A stretch of DNA of 64,000 nt, from NCBI RefSeq assembly GCF_018881505.1, contig NZ_JACVQC010000001.1, positions 62,001-126,000 of the forward strand. The letters run 5' to 3'. The notes below the pieces were generated by a model. The model was not told the origin of the DNA. It saw nothing but the letters and a program-made list of their open reading frames with translations, and made no database searches. The position numbers and the translations under genes are program-made. The stretch comes from Polynucleobacter sp. UK-Mo-2m-Kol15 (GTDB lineage: Bacteria > Pseudomonadota > Gammaproteobacteria > Burkholderiales > Burkholderiaceae). This document shows, in pieces, positions 10,345 to 20,688 of this stretch (positions are counted from its first letter, which is position 1; every line of letters starts with the position of its first letter).

Positions 10345-11171
10345 TGTCCACAATCCCTCTTGGTAAAGCATCGGAATATCCAGATCAATATGATCCGGGC
10401 TTGCTCTTTCCCATTCCGCGTTCTGAAAATCGCCTTAAGCTGGATATCAAACCTAATCAATCCTTGCCTTTTGTGGGTGTTGATATTTGGAATGCCTTTG
10501 AGCTCAGCTGGCTCAATAAAAAAGGGAAGCCACAGATTGCACTTGCAGAATTTCAGATACCAGCGGATTCACCAAACATGATTGAGTCCAAATCATTCAA
10601 ACTCTATCTGAATAGCCTTAATAGTGCACGCTTTGAAGATGAGGCGGAAGTGCGCGAAAGATTGATTGCGGACTTATCAGCAGTAGCTGGCAGCAAGGTT
10701 GCTACTCGCGTCAATCAAAATGAGATAGTTGCAAAAAAGGGAATGCAGGAGATGAGTGGTGTTCTGATGGACCGCCTCGATATTGAGATCGATCCAAGCC
10801 TATCTGCTGACCCTGCCTTGCTCGAAGTAAATGAATCTTTTGGACCGATTGAGCAATGCTTAGTCTCTCATTTACTCAAATCAAATTGCCCGGTAACTGG
10901 ACAGCCTGACTGGGCAAGCGTACAAATTCGCTATCAGGGTCGTCCGATTTTGGAAGAAGGCTTACTTCGCTACCTGATTGGCTTTAGACAATTAGGCGAA
11001 TTTCATGAGCATTGTGTTGAAACGATCTTTACCGATATCAAACGCAAATGCAAGCCAGAGAAACTCTCCATCTACGCTCGTTATACCCGACGTGGCGGAC
11101 TAGATATCAACCCTTTCCGCACCGATCACAATGCACCTTGGCCGGAAAATATTCGTCATTCAAGACAATAA
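10344..11171 (+). CDS. queF: NADPH-dependent 7-cyano-7-deazaguanine reductase QueF
   Basis: QueF reduces preQ0 to preQ1 in queuosine tRNA modification. At 275 residues this is the long, two-T-fold form. The NADPH-binding motif ESKSFKLYLNS (about 76-86) and the catalytic CPVTGQPDW (active Cys about 182, followed by the Asp) are intact, as is the family ending with a Gly-rich GGLDINPFR. It overlaps the upstream 5'-nucleotidase by one base. A strong hairpin terminator 20 bases downstream ends the ilvA-nucleotidase-queF unit. No other queuosine gene is in the window. Confidence 0.96.
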   Translation: MSTIPLGKASEYPDQYDPGLLFPIPRSENRLKLDIKPNQSLPFVGVDIWNAFELSWLNKKGKPQIALAEFQIPADSPNMIESKSFKLYLNSLNSARFEDEAEVRERLIADLSAVAGSKVATRVNQNEIVAKKGMQEMSGVLMDRLDIEIDPSLSADPALLEVNESFGPIEQCLVSHLLKSNCPVTGQPDWASVQIRYQGRPILEEGLLRYLIGFRQLGEFHEHCVETIFTDIKRKCKPEKLSIYARYTRRGGLDINPFRTDHNAPWPENIRHSRQ

Positions 11172-11189
11172 ACAAATCAGTAGGTAAGC

Positions 11190-11215
11190 AAAAAGCCCTT
11201 CTTGAAGGGCTTTTT
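11190..11215. terminator. Bidirectional terminator between queF and ssb
   Basis: A perfect hairpin AGCCCTTC-TT-GAAGGGCT is flanked by an A-run on the left and TTTTTAT on the right, so it can act for queF (plus) and for ssb (minus), which converge here. Confidence 0.88.
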
Positions 11216-11244
11216 ATATTGAGCAAAACGAATTAATGCATTAC

Positions 11245-11700
11245 TTAAAACGGAATATCGTCATCCATTGCGCCAAGGGATGCAGCATTTGAAGATGCTG
11301 GTGCAGATTGCTCAGCCGGCTTTGAGCGGCTGTAGCTTTCACCACCATCACCACTGCCACCCACTGGCTTGCCACCAAGCATTTGCATTGTTTCTGCAAC
11401 GATCTCAGTAGAATATTTTTCCTGACCACTAGCATCAGTCCATTTACGCGTGCGTAAACGACCTTCTACATAAACTTGTGAACCTTTTTTGAGATATTGA
11501 CCAGCGATCTCTGCAAGTTTTCCAAAGAATGCAACGCGGTGCCATTCTGTGGTTTCTTTCATTTCGCCAGACTGCTTATCTTTGTAACGATCTGATGTCG
11601 CTACTGAAATATTAGTTACTGCGTCGCCGCTTGGCATATAACGTGTTTCTGGGTCGCGCCCTACATTACCTACGATGATGACCTTATTTACCGAAGCCAT
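11245..11700 (-). CDS. ssb: Single-stranded DNA-binding protein
   Basis: This is a 151-residue SSB with the standard N-terminal OB-fold ([18 protein letters not shown] through about 110), a Gly/Ser-rich flexible linker and the acidic C-terminal tip DDDIPF that docks partner proteins. It protects single-stranded DNA in replication, repair and recombination. The MFS gene lies 43 bases upstream on the same strand. I see no CTGT-N8-ACAG LexA box in that gap. The neighbourhood ssb / MFS / uvrA is a common betaproteobacterial arrangement. Confidence 0.97.
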   Translation of the reverse strand: MASVNKVIIVGNVGRDPETRYMPSGDAVTNISVATSDRYKDKQSGEMKETTEWHRVAFFGKLAEIAGQYLKKGSQVYVEGRLRTRKWTDASGQEKYSTEIVAETMQMLGGKPVGGSGDGGESYSRSKPAEQSAPASSNAASLGAMDDDIPF

Positions 11701-11743
11701 GTTGTCTCCCGAAGAAAAATACTGCTGTTATTACTACTAAAGG

Positions 11744-12931
11744 TTATGTCTTTACTTCTGCTGCATTTTTTGAATCTACTGCTTTCGCAGGCAATTCGCC
11801 CATGAACCAAGCAATTATAAGCCAGCACAAAAGGAGTGTTGCGCTGATTTCAAAGACCGCCATATCGCCAAGGATATCAATTAAGTAACCTCCTACAGCA
11901 GCGCCAAAAAATAAACCTATTGATTGGGTAGTATTGAAAATACCTAAGGCGGTTCCCTTCGATTGATTTGAAAACCGAGACACTAGGGAAGGCAGTAGGG
12001 CCTCCAAAAGATTAAAACCAATAAAGTAAATCAATAAAGAGAGTGCTATGAAGAGAATTGATCTTGCCTGGGAGAATAAAAGTTCAGCAATAATAAGAAA
12101 AATGATCGCAATTAAAAAAACTAGTCGCAGGCGGTGACGTTTCTCACCAAATATCAAAATAGGCGCCATCATTAAAAATGATAATAGGACAACCGATAAA
12201 TATATTTTCCAATGTTCAGTCAGCGGCAGACCTGCTTCTACCAATAAATGTGGCATCACTAGAAACATGGCAACTTGTGTTGCGTGCAATAGGAGTACGC
12301 CAAAATTCAGACGCATCAATTCGGGAATAAAGAAAACCTCTTTTAAGGAGGCTTGCTGCACCCTTACTTCTATCTTGTTACTAGGTAAAACATAGAGGGT
12401 CACAAACATTGCGAATACGCCCAAAATGGCTAAGACCACAAAAATACCACTCAAACTCATGACCCGATAAATGGGCGCTGCAATCACGAGGGATAAAGCA
12501 AATGAAAGTGCAATACTCCCGCCTACTAGGGCCATTGCCCGAGTACGAACCTGCTCACGTGTTAAATCAGAAACCCAGGCAGAAATTGCAGCAGAAACTG
12601 CGCCAGCACCCATAATGCCGCGCCCGATGGCAATCCAAAGGAGATCATCCTTTGCGGCACATATCAAAGCACCAGCAACAAATAGGGATAAGCCCCATAA
12701 AACAACTGGTTTTCGGCCGATTCGGTCAGAAAGACGGCCTAAGGGAATATAAAAACAAGCCTGAACAATATTGAAAATTCCGAGGGTTAAGCCAACCCAC
12801 AGAGCATGCTCACCGCCGGGTAAACCCCGCGCATGAATACTGAAAACAGGCAAAAGGAGGAATAAGCCCAGCATACGAAGGCCAAATATGCCTGCTAAGG
12901 CTAGAGTAGAGCGAAGTTCAGAAGGATTCAT
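11744..12931 (-). CDS. MFS transporter
   Basis: This is a 395-residue major facilitator with about 12 hydrophobic helices. The MFS loop signature appears as GRLSDRIGRKPVVLWG after helix 2. The fold resembles the drug-efflux type (YajR/Bcr-like), but there is no extra C-terminal soluble domain and the substrate cannot be inferred. It lies between ssb and uvrA and starts 37 bases from the uvrA ATG on the opposite strand. Conserved synteny with two DNA-maintenance genes is noted without an implied functional link. Confidence 0.9.
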   Translation of the reverse strand: MNPSELRSTLALAGIFGLRMLGLFLLLPVFSIHARGLPGGEHALWVGLTLGIFNIVQACFYIPLGRLSDRIGRKPVVLWGLSLFVAGALICAAKDDLLWIAIGRGIMGAGAVSAAISAWVSDLTREQVRTRAMALVGGSIALSFALSLVIAAPIYRVMSLSGIFVVLAILGVFAMFVTLYVLPSNKIEVRVQQASLKEVFFIPELMRLNFGVLLLHATQVAMFLVMPHLLVEAGLPLTEHWKIYLSVVLLSFLMMAPILIFGEKRHRLRLVFLIAIIFLIIAELLFSQARSILFIALSLLIYFIGFNLLEALLPSLVSRFSNQSKGTALGIFNTTQSIGLFFGAAVGGYLIDILGDMAVFEISATLLLCWLIIAWFMGELPAKAVDSKNAAEVKT

Positions 12932-12968
12932 GGGAAAGAGCTATATTAACAAGTTACGCTAAAAAATC

Positions 12969-15857
12969 ATGAATAACGAAATTAAGATCCGCGGTGCACG
13001 CACGCACAACCTCAAAAACATCAATCTAGATATCCCTAGAGAGAAATTGGTCGTTTTGACCGGTCTATCTGGCTCTGGCAAAAGCTCCTTGGCTTTTGAC
13101 ACCCTTTACGCAGAAGGTCAACGTCGCTATGTTGAGTCACTATCTGCCTACGCACGTCAGTTTTTGCAATTAATGGAAAAGCCGGACGTTGATACGATCG
13201 AGGGCCTCTCCCCAGCAATCTCAATTGAGCAAAAGGCTACCAGCCACAATCCTCGCTCAACCGTAGGCACAGTGACAGAAATTCATGATTACCTGCGCTT
13301 ACTATTTGCACGCGCTGGAACGCCACATTGTCCAGATCATGATTTGCCACTAGAAGCGCAAAGCGTATCGCAAATGGTGGATACGGTTTTAGCCATGCCG
13401 GAGGATACCAAGCTCATGATCTTGGCCCCAGTAGTGAGTGAGCGCAAAGGTGAATTCGTAGACCTATTTCAAGATCTTCAGGCTCAAGGTTTTGTACGCT
13501 TTCGTGTGCGCTCTGGTGGCGGCACAACTAATACTGCAAAAGCAGAAATCTTTGAAGTTGATCAATTACCGACTCTCAAGAAAAACGATAAACACTCTAT
13601 TGAAGTAGTTGTAGATCGCATTAAAGTACGTCCAGATATTCAGCAACGGGTAGCAGAGTCTTTTGAGACTGCCCTTCGCCTTGCTGATGGCAAAGCCATG
13701 ATTGTGAATATGGACACTGGCAAGGAAATGATTTTCTCAAGCAAGTTTGCCTGCCCGATTTGCTCCTACTCATTACAAGAGCTAGAGCCACGTCTTTTCT
13801 CATTCAATAACCCAATGGGTGCCTGCCCATCTTGTGATGGCTTGGGTCATCAGTCTTTCTTCGATCCAAAACGTATTGTTGCGCATCCCGATTTATCGCT
13901 CGCATCTGGCGCAATCAAGGGTTGGGATCGCCGTAATCAGTTTTACTTTAAGCTGTTACAAACTCTCGCTAAGCATGGTGGGTTTGATGTTGAAAAACCT
14001 TTTGAGACTCTCAATAAAAAACAGCAGGATCTGATTTTGCTGGGCTCAGGTGACATCACTATTCCCTTTGAATATATTAATGAGCGTGGCAAGAACAGTA
14101 TTCGTGAGCATGCCTTTGAAGGTATTGTTGCTAACTTTGAACGTCGCTATCGCGAGACTGATTCAGCAACAGTTCGTGAAGAGTTGTCGCGCTACCAAAA
14201 TGTTCAAATCTGCCCATCATGTAGCGGCAGTAGATTGCGTAAAGAAGCTCGCTTTGTCAAAGTAGGTGAAGGCAAACAATCCCGCGCTATTTATGAAATC
14301 AGCGCCCTACCGCTAAAAGAGGCAAAAGAATATTTTGAGTCTCTAGAGCTTAAAGGTGCAAAACGAGAAATCGCTGACAAGATTGTTAAGGAAATTAGTT
14401 CGCGCCTACGATTCCTCAATGATGTGGGCCTGGACTACCTGTCGCTAGAGCGAAGTGCAGATACCCTCTCTGGTGGTGAAGCCCAGCGAATTCGCCTGGC
14501 TTCTCAGATTGGCTCTGGTCTAACTGGCGTAATGTACGTCCTAGACGAACCCTCTATTGGCTTACATCAACGTGATAACGATAGACTGATCGGTACCCTG
14601 AAGCATTTGCGTGACTTAGGTAACAGCGTGCTAGTGGTTGAGCATGATGAAGATATGATTCGTGCCTCCGACTATGTGATTGATATTGGCCCTGGTGCCG
14701 GCGTGCATGGAGGTGAAGTAGTTGCTGAAGGTACCCCAGCAGAAGTGGAAGCCAATCTAAAGTCTTTAACAGGCGCCTATCTATCTGGACGTGAATGGAT
14801 TGCTGTTCCAGAAAAACGGATTCCTGTAAATGATAAGTTCCTTGAAATCATTGGTGCTCGCGGCAATAACTTGCAAGCTGTTCATGCCAAGATTCCAGTT
14901 GGCTTATTAACCTGTGTCACTGGTGTATCTGGTTCTGGTAAATCCACACTCATTAATGACACACTACATCACGCAGTTGCGCAGCACATCTATGGCTCGA
15001 ACGCAGAACCTGCAGCACACGATGCCATCAAGGGTCTCGAGAACTTTGACAAGGTTATCAGCGTAGATCAATCACCCATTGGTAGAACGCCGCGCTCTAA
15101 TCCTGCCACTTATACCGGCTTATTCACGCCCATTAGAGAGCTCTTTTGTGGCGTACCCGCTGCTCGCGAGCGAGGCTATGAAGCTGGACGTTTTTCCTTC
15201 AACGTGAAAGGTGGTCGTTGCGATGCCTGTGAAGGTGATGGCGTTATTAAAGTGGAGATGCATTTTTTGCCAGACGTCTATGTACCTTGTGATGTCTGTC
15301 ACGGCAAACGCTATAACCGTGAGACATTGGATATTCGCTATAAGGGAAAGAATATTCATGAAGTGTTATCGATGACCATTGAGCAGGCTCATGAATTCTT
15401 TGAAGCAGTTCCCATCGTCAAACGAAAACTTAAAACCTTGCTGGATGTAGGCTTAGGTTATGTGAAGTTGGGTCAAAGTGCCACAACATTATCTGGCGGT
15501 GAGGCGCAACGAGTCAAACTCTCTCTAGAGCTTTCTAAACGCGATACCGGCAGAACTCTCTACATCCTCGATGAGCCAACTACAGGCCTGCATTTCCATG
15601 ACATTCAGTTATTGCTGACTGTTCTTCAGACCCTAAAGAAACAAGGTAATACGATTGTCATCATTGAACACAACTTAGATGTGATCAAGACCGCTGATTG
15701 GATTATTGACTTAGGCCCTAAAGGGGGGGCTGGCGGCGGGCAGATTATTGCTACTGGTACTCCTGAGGAGGTTGCAAAGAATGGGGCAAGCTTTACTGGC
15801 CACTACTTGGCACCACTACTGATTCGCAAACCGACGTCTGCAAAAAAGAAAAGGTGA
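12969..15857 (+). CDS. uvrA: Excinuclease ABC subunit A
   Basis: UvrA is the damage-sensing ATPase of nucleotide excision repair. The protein is 962 residues, close to the usual 940. It has two ABC modules: Walker [10 protein letters not shown] (32-40) and GVSGSGKST (about 653), with signatures [11 protein letters not shown] (about 500) and [11 protein letters not shown] (about 841). Zinc-binding Cys pairs are present: CPIC and CPSC from about 262, CPSC within the insertion domain, and CDAC and CDVC in the second half. The 37-base gap to the divergent MFS gene leaves little room for a promoter and contains no recognisable LexA box. Confidence 0.98.
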   Translation: MNNEIKIRGARTHNLKNINLDIPREKLVVLTGLSGSGKSSLAFDTLYAEGQRRYVESLSAYARQFLQLMEKPDVDTIEGLSPAISIEQKATSHNPRSTVGTVTEIHDYLRLLFARAGTPHCPDHDLPLEAQSVSQMVDTVLAMPEDTKLMILAPVVSERKGEFVDLFQDLQAQGFVRFRVRSGGGTTNTAKAEIFEVDQLPTLKKNDKHSIEVVVDRIKVRPDIQQRVAESFETALRLADGKAMIVNMDTGKEMIFSSKFACPICSYSLQELEPRLFSFNNPMGACPSCDGLGHQSFFDPKRIVAHPDLSLASGAIKGWDRRNQFYFKLLQTLAKHGGFDVEKPFETLNKKQQDLILLGSGDITIPFEYINERGKNSIREHAFEGIVANFERRYRETDSATVREELSRYQNVQICPSCSGSRLRKEARFVKVGEGKQSRAIYEISALPLKEAKEYFESLELKGAKREIADKIVKEISSRLRFLNDVGLDYLSLERSADTLSGGEAQRIRLASQIGSGLTGVMYVLDEPSIGLHQRDNDRLIGTLKHLRDLGNSVLVVEHDEDMIRASDYVIDIGPGAGVHGGEVVAEGTPAEVEANLKSLTGAYLSGREWIAVPEKRIPVNDKFLEIIGARGNNLQAVHAKIPVGLLTCVTGVSGSGKSTLINDTLHHAVAQHIYGSNAEPAAHDAIKGLENFDKVISVDQSPIGRTPRSNPATYTGLFTPIRELFCGVPAARERGYEAGRFSFNVKGGRCDACEGDGVIKVEMHFLPDVYVPCDVCHGKRYNRETLDIRYKGKNIHEVLSMTIEQAHEFFEAVPIVKRKLKTLLDVGLGYVKLGQSATTLSGGEAQRVKLSLELSKRDTGRTLYILDEPTTGLHFHDIQLLLTVLQTLKKQGNTIVIIEHNLDVIKTADWIIDLGPKGGAGGGQIIATGTPEEVAKNGASFTGHYLAPLLIRKPTSAKKKR

Positions 15858-15882
15858 CTTAAACTGAGACTGTTTAATTAGG

Positions 15883-17865
15883 TCACCCAAGCAATTTCGA
15901 TTCGGCTAAATCAGTCGCTTCTGAATTGCCTGAGAGCACCAAGATATCGTTGGCCTGTAAGCGCAAGTCTGGAGTGAGCTCTAGCTTGACATAATCAGAA
16001 CCACCGATCTTGCGCCTGACTGCCTGTACGCTTACACCCTCATTGTCAAGATGCAACTCTTCCAGGGTCTGCCCAATACTGGCTGACTCGGGCAGTAAAG
16101 TTACCGAATGCAAGCGCCATGACTCCTTTGAATCTACCTCATCAGCAACGCCACGGAAGTAACCACGCAAAAGACTGTAGCGAGCCTCACGCGCACTTGT
16201 AATCCGGCGCACCACCTTACGCATGGGCACACCCATTATCAGTAAGACATGAGATGCCATCATCAGGCTACCCTCAATCAGCTCAGGTACTACCTCAGTT
16301 GCACCAGCTGCCTGTAGCTTGCCTAGGTCTGCATCATCTTTGGTTCGTACTAATACTGTCATACCTGGACGAAGATGCTCAACTTGATGCAATACTTTTA
16401 ATGTGGCGGGTGTGTCTGCATAAGTAATCACCACAGCCTTCGCTCTGGATAAGCCTGCAGCTACTAAATAATTTTCTCGACTCGCATCACCATAGACCAC
16501 ATTATCACCAGCGGTAGCGGCCTCCTTGACACGATCAGGATCCATGTCTAAGGCAATGTATGGAATTTTTTCTTGGTCAAGCATCCGAGCCAAGCTTTGG
16601 CCTGAGCGACCAAACCCACAAATAATTACATGTTTTTCTGTGCGAACACTTTTTGCTGCAACTCGAGTTAATGCCAGTGACTGAAGCAACCACTCATTCG
16701 TTGAGAAGCGCATCGCAATCTGATCGCTATGGTGAATCAAGAAAGGTGCACCGAACATGGAGAGTAACATTGCCGCTAACACAGCTTGACTCAAAGCGGG
16801 ATCAATTAAATCTAAACCATCGATTTGATTGAGCAATACGAAACCAAACTCACCGGCCTGCGCCAAACACAAACCTGTCCGAATGGAGATGCCAGGACTT
16901 GAGCCAAAAGCACGTGAGAGTAAGGCAATCAAACCAAACTTAAATACTAGAGGTCCAATCAGCAAAAGTAAGACTAGCATCCACTGTTGATGAATGACCT
17001 CAAAATCCAACAGCATGCCAACAGTAATAAAGAAGAGGCCGAGGAGGACGTCTCTAAAGGGCTTGACATCTTCTTCCACCTGATGGCGATAAGGCGTCTC
17101 GGCAATTAACATTCCAGCCAAAAACGCGCCTAAGGCTAGAGATAGGCCAAAGTGTTCAGTTAGGCCTGCCATACCTAAAACAATGAGAAGGAGGTTGAGC
17201 ATGAATAGCTCTTGGGAGCGCAATTTAGCCACCAAACTAAACCAGCGACTCATCAAAGTTTGGCCTATGACGAAAATGAGAGCTAAAGCTACTGTGATCT
17301 TGATGGATGCCGCTGTTAGCGCCAAAAACAAATCTCCAGGATTTTTACCAAGCGAAGGAATCAAAATAAGCAGAAAAACTACTGCCAAATCCTGAAATAG
17401 CAAGATGCCAATGATGTTGCGTCCATGTTCAGTTTCTATTTCTGAACGATCGGCAATGAGCTTAGTAACGATGGCGGTTGAGGACATCGCTAGGGCGCCC
17501 CCTAGAGCGATGGCTGCCTGCCAAGAAATAGGATAAATCCAGTTCATTAGCAAACTAGCAGGCACTGCTAGCAACATGGTCAAAATGACCTGGCTACCGC
17601 CCAAGCCAAATACAATAGTCCGCATGGCCCGCAGCTTATGGAGATTAAATTCCAGACCAATTGAGAACATCAAAAAAACCACCCCAAATTCAGCTAAATA
17701 CTTTACAGTCTCTGAATCGTTGGCCAAACCAAGGGCATGCGGCCCAATGAGGACGCCAATGGCTAAATAGCCCAAAATGGGGGGTAGCCCAAAATAGCGG
17801 AAAATAACCACCCCGGCCACTCCAGAGGCCAGCAAGATGAGAGTTAACTGAAGGACTGACGGCAT
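15883..17865 (-). CDS. CPA2-family monovalent cation:proton antiporter with RCK domains (KefB/YbaL-like)
   Basis: At 660 residues this has an N-terminal Na+/H+ exchanger domain of 11-13 membrane segments (about 1-390), a TrkA-N/RCK_N Rossmann domain starting at HVIICGFGRSGQSLARML (about 415) and a C-terminal RCK_C (TrkA-C) domain (about 575-655). This domain set belongs to potassium or sodium efflux systems such as KefB, KefC and YbaL. The RCK domain implies nucleotide or ligand gating. A separate KefF/KefG partner gene is not nearby. Its start is only 11 bases from the divergent kdsD start. Confidence 0.92.
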   Translation of the reverse strand: MPSVLQLTLILLASGVAGVVIFRYFGLPPILGYLAIGVLIGPHALGLANDSETVKYLAEFGVVFLMFSIGLEFNLHKLRAMRTIVFGLGGSQVILTMLLAVPASLLMNWIYPISWQAAIALGGALAMSSTAIVTKLIADRSEIETEHGRNIIGILLFQDLAVVFLLILIPSLGKNPGDLFLALTAASIKITVALALIFVIGQTLMSRWFSLVAKLRSQELFMLNLLLIVLGMAGLTEHFGLSLALGAFLAGMLIAETPYRHQVEEDVKPFRDVLLGLFFITVGMLLDFEVIHQQWMLVLLLLIGPLVFKFGLIALLSRAFGSSPGISIRTGLCLAQAGEFGFVLLNQIDGLDLIDPALSQAVLAAMLLSMFGAPFLIHHSDQIAMRFSTNEWLLQSLALTRVAAKSVRTEKHVIICGFGRSGQSLARMLDQEKIPYIALDMDPDRVKEAATAGDNVVYGDASRENYLVAAGLSRAKAVVITYADTPATLKVLHQVEHLRPGMTVLVRTKDDADLGKLQAAGATEVVPELIEGSLMMASHVLLIMGVPMRKVVRRITSAREARYSLLRGYFRGVADEVDSKESWRLHSVTLLPESASIGQTLEELHLDNEGVSVQAVRRKIGGSDYVKLELTPDLRLQANDILVLSGNSEATDLAESKLLG

Positions 17866-17876
17866 ATACTCACCCC

Positions 17877-18869
17877 ATGATAGCTAAGACTCGTGACCGA
17901 ACCCTAAAGCTTGCACGTGACACTCTCACAATTGAGGCTGCTGCACTGCACACCATGCGTGATCGCCTTGAAGGCGCCAACGCTGACGCACTCTTATTGG
18001 CGGTAGATTTACTGCACTTCTGTAAAGGCCGCATCGTTGTCTCCGGAATTGGTAAATCAGGACATATTGCTCGAAAGATTGCAGCAACATTTGCCTCAAC
18101 TGGCTCACCTGCTTTTTTTGTTCATCCTGCTGAAGCCAGTCATGGTGACTTAGGTATGGTGACCCGTGATGACGTCTTTGTTGCTCTATCGAATTCTGGA
18201 GAAACTGATGAACTTCTCACTATCGTGCCAATTGTCAAGCGCACTGGTGCAAAACTGATTGCACTCACCGGAGCCCCAAATTCATCACTAGCTAAATTAG
18301 CAGATGCCCATTTAGATACTAGCGTTGAGAAAGAGGCTTGCCCTCTCAACCTAGCCCCAACCACCAGCACAACTGCAGCGCTCGCTATGGGTGACGCACT
18401 AGCAGTTGCCTTGCTAGATGCTCGCGGCTTTCAAGCGGAAGATTTCCAACGCTCACATCCGGGCGGTCGCCTAGGTCGCAAACAGCTTATGCATGTTAGC
18501 GAAGTTATGCGGAGCTTCGATGAGACTCCTAAGATTGCAATATCCGCTTCTTTGCAAGATGCTTTACTTGAGATGACTGCTAAACGTATGGGCATGGTAG
18601 TTGTCTTAGACAATGCAGGTAAAGTTGCCGGCATCTTTACTGATGGTGACTTACGTCGCCTACTAGAAAAAAGTACTAATTTAGACGGCTTCACTTTAAA
18701 ACAAGCAATTACTTCAGAGCCACGTACGATTCCTCCCGAGCTGTTGGCAGAAGAGGCTATTGAGATGATGGAAAAACATCGCATCAATCATCTGGTCGTA
18801 ACTGACCCTAAGGGCAAGCTGCTTGGGGCACTCAACCTCCATGATTTATTTGCTGCCAAGGTCATTTAA
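17877..18869 (+). CDS. kdsD: Arabinose-5-phosphate isomerase KdsD
   Basis: KdsD converts ribulose 5-phosphate to arabinose 5-phosphate, the first step to Kdo for lipopolysaccharide. The 330-residue protein has an N-terminal SIS domain with VSGIGKSGHIARK and the sugar-phosphate-binding LSNSGETDEL, then SHPGGRLGR and a C-terminal CBS pair (about 208-330, ending GALNLHDLFAAKVI). It opens a co-directional run kdsD-kdsC-lptC-lptA-lptB that joins Kdo synthesis to LPS transport. Confidence 0.97.
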   Translation: MIAKTRDRTLKLARDTLTIEAAALHTMRDRLEGANADALLLAVDLLHFCKGRIVVSGIGKSGHIARKIAATFASTGSPAFFVHPAEASHGDLGMVTRDDVFVALSNSGETDELLTIVPIVKRTGAKLIALTGAPNSSLAKLADAHLDTSVEKEACPLNLAPTTSTTAALAMGDALAVALLDARGFQAEDFQRSHPGGRLGRKQLMHVSEVMRSFDETPKIAISASLQDALLEMTAKRMGMVVVLDNAGKVAGIFTDGDLRRLLEKSTNLDGFTLKQAITSEPRTIPPELLAEEAIEMMEKHRINHLVVTDPKGKLLGALNLHDLFAAKVI

Positions 18870-18904
18870 GTTATCCACTCTTAACAACACATTGATCCAC
18901 CAAT

Positions 18905-19477
18905 ATGCCTAGCGCCTTTAACGCTCACAATACCAACCCTCTGAGTCAATATCCACAAGCTTGGGAGCGCGCTGGTGCAGTCAAATTGCTTGTTCTCGAT
19001 GTCGATGGCGTTCTGACTAATGGTCAAGTATTCATTGGTGAGAACGGCAAAGAATCTCTCAAGGCTTTTGATATTCAGGATGGATTAGGAATTAAGCTGT
19101 TAGAAAAAATTGGTATTCAGACAGCGATCATTACCGGGCGTAGCTCAAAAATGGTGATTGGTCGTTGTGAAGAGTTAGGCATTACTCATGTTCATATGGG
19201 CGTTGAAGATAAGGCTGTAGCTTTAGAAAAGATACTGCAATCGCTTGGACTTAAGCCATCCGATTGCGCCGTCATGGGCGATGATTGGCCCGATTTTCAA
19301 ATAATGAAGTCTGCTGGCTTGAGGATATGTCCCGCACAAGGGCATGATGCTGTGAAAGAAACAGCTCACTTCGTCACCGCTCGATCCGGCGGTAGTGGCG
19401 CAGTGCGTGAAGTATGCGACCTGATTCTAAAAGCACAAAATCGCTACGAGGAATTACTTGCCAAAGCACGCGCTTAA
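18905..19477 (+). CDS. kdsC: 3-deoxy-D-manno-octulosonate 8-phosphate phosphatase KdsC
   Basis: KdsC is a HAD-family phosphatase that makes Kdo from Kdo 8-phosphate. The 190-residue protein has the catalytic LLVLDVDGVLTNGQV (Asp nucleophile and DxD), the IITGRSS motif II, and AVMGDDWPDFQIM as the C-terminal acidic metal motif. It is a compact, cap-less HAD of normal length. It follows kdsD by 35 bases and precedes lptC by 12. Confidence 0.96.
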   Translation: MPSAFNAHNTNPLSQYPQAWERAGAVKLLVLDVDGVLTNGQVFIGENGKESLKAFDIQDGLGIKLLEKIGIQTAIITGRSSKMVIGRCEELGITHVHMGVEDKAVALEKILQSLGLKPSDCAVMGDDWPDFQIMKSAGLRICPAQGHDAVKETAHFVTARSGGSGAVREVCDLILKAQNRYEELLAKARA

Positions 19478-19489
19478 GGTCATTTTGCA

Positions 19490-20134
19490 ATGGAACTGAA
19501 CACCCAAAAAATCAAACTTGGTATCTGGCGTACATCGTTACGCCTTATGCCTTTGATTCTGATGGGAACGCTCACACTCGTCACATTTTGGTTGGTTAAG
19601 AAAAATACCCCTGCAGAAAAATCGGCAATTGAACGTGTGCGCCTTCATGTGCCAGACTACATCATTACCAATGGCGCCTTATCTGCTCTTGATGAATTTG
19701 GCAACACTAAATACCGAGTGCTCGGTAAAAAAGTGATTCACTACGACGACGATGCTTCGATTGACATTGAAACACCTCGCATACGCTTGTTTCCGCCCGC
19801 AAAATCACCGATTACTGTTAAAGCAGATATGGGCCATTTAGATGGTGATCTAACGATTTTAGATCTTATGGATAACGCTGAAATCTATCGTCCGCCACAA
19901 GCTGCATCAGCAACAGAGCCGGCAAGACCTCGCATGCTTGCGCGCTCCTCTTATTTCAAAGTACTTATCAATGATGACATCATTGAGACTGATAAGCCTA
20001 TTACGCTTGAGCAAGGGTTTTCTGTCATCCAAGCAACTGATGGCGGCATATTTAATAACATCGAACAAAGCATGGTTTTATCTGGCCAAGTAAGAGGTCG
20101 TATCGAGCGTGAGCAACAAGGTGGACAGCCATGA
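19490..20134 (+). CDS. lptC: LPS export ABC transporter periplasmic protein LptC
   Basis: LptC is the bitopic bridge that passes LPS from the LptBFG transporter to LptA. The 214-residue protein has one N-terminal membrane helix (about 18-37, LRLMPLILMGTLTLVTFWLV) and a periplasmic beta-jellyroll domain. Primary sequence in this family is weakly conserved, so the call rests on the topology, the YRVLGKKVIHYDDDASIDIETPRI block and its place between kdsC and lptA. Its stop overlaps the lptA start by four bases. Confidence 0.92.
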   Translation: MELNTQKIKLGIWRTSLRLMPLILMGTLTLVTFWLVKKNTPAEKSAIERVRLHVPDYIITNGALSALDEFGNTKYRVLGKKVIHYDDDASIDIETPRIRLFPPAKSPITVKADMGHLDGDLTILDLMDNAEIYRPPQAASATEPARPRMLARSSYFKVLINDDIIETDKPITLEQGFSVIQATDGGIFNNIEQSMVLSGQVRGRIEREQQGGQP

Positions 20135-20688
20135 GTCTATTTCGTAGTAGGACTATTGCAACTGTGTTGCTAGTGAATGTCTTCATCAGCAGCTCTCATG
20201 CTGAGAAAGCTGATCAAGATAAACCGATTATCTTGGAGGCAGAAAAAGTTTCTGTGAATGATGTACAACAAGTTTATGAACTAGATGGTGAAGTACTCTT
20301 AATCAAAGGTAGTATTTTGATTACCGGCGAGAAAGCTAATATCAAGGTCGATCCTGAGGGTTTTGAATACATTGATATGCAAGGCAATCCTAAGGCTAGT
20401 GCCAGCTTTAGGCAAAGACGTGAAGGCCCCGCCAATGAGTTTATGCAGGGTCTAGGTAAAGCCGTTACCTACAACGCCAAGACTGAACTTCTGACGCTAA
20501 CCGGAGATGCCAACTTAAAGCGTCTTCTCAATATGCAAATGTTGGATCAATTACGCGGCTGGAAAATCGACTATGACGATGTCAAGCAGCGCTATCAAGT
20601 CTCACCACCTACCAACGCCAAAGCAGAAGACCTGCCTCAGGCTAGAGCGATCCTTTCACCAAGAAGAAAAGCTACACTAGAAAAATGA
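20131..20688 (+). CDS. lptA: LPS transport periplasmic protein LptA
   Basis: LptA forms the periplasmic bridge that carries LPS to the outer membrane. The protein is 185 residues with a cleavable signal peptide (residues 1-24, ending SSSHA-EK) and an OstA-like beta-jellyroll domain containing [24 protein letters not shown]. The length is normal. ATG overlaps occur on both sides (lptC and lptB), so the three are expected to be translated together. Confidence 0.94.
   Translation: MSLFRSRTIATVLLVNVFISSSHAEKADQDKPIILEAEKVSVNDVQQVYELDGEVLLIKGSILITGEKANIKVDPEGFEYIDMQGNPKASASFRQRREGPANEFMQGLGKAVTYNAKTELLTLTGDANLKRLLNMQMLDQLRGWKIDYDDVKQRYQVSPPTNAKAEDLPQARAILSPRRKATLEK

Noticed and set aside
12932..12968. 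LexA (SOS) box for uvrA
   Set aside because: No CTGT-N8-ACAG palindrome is present in the 37-base gap.
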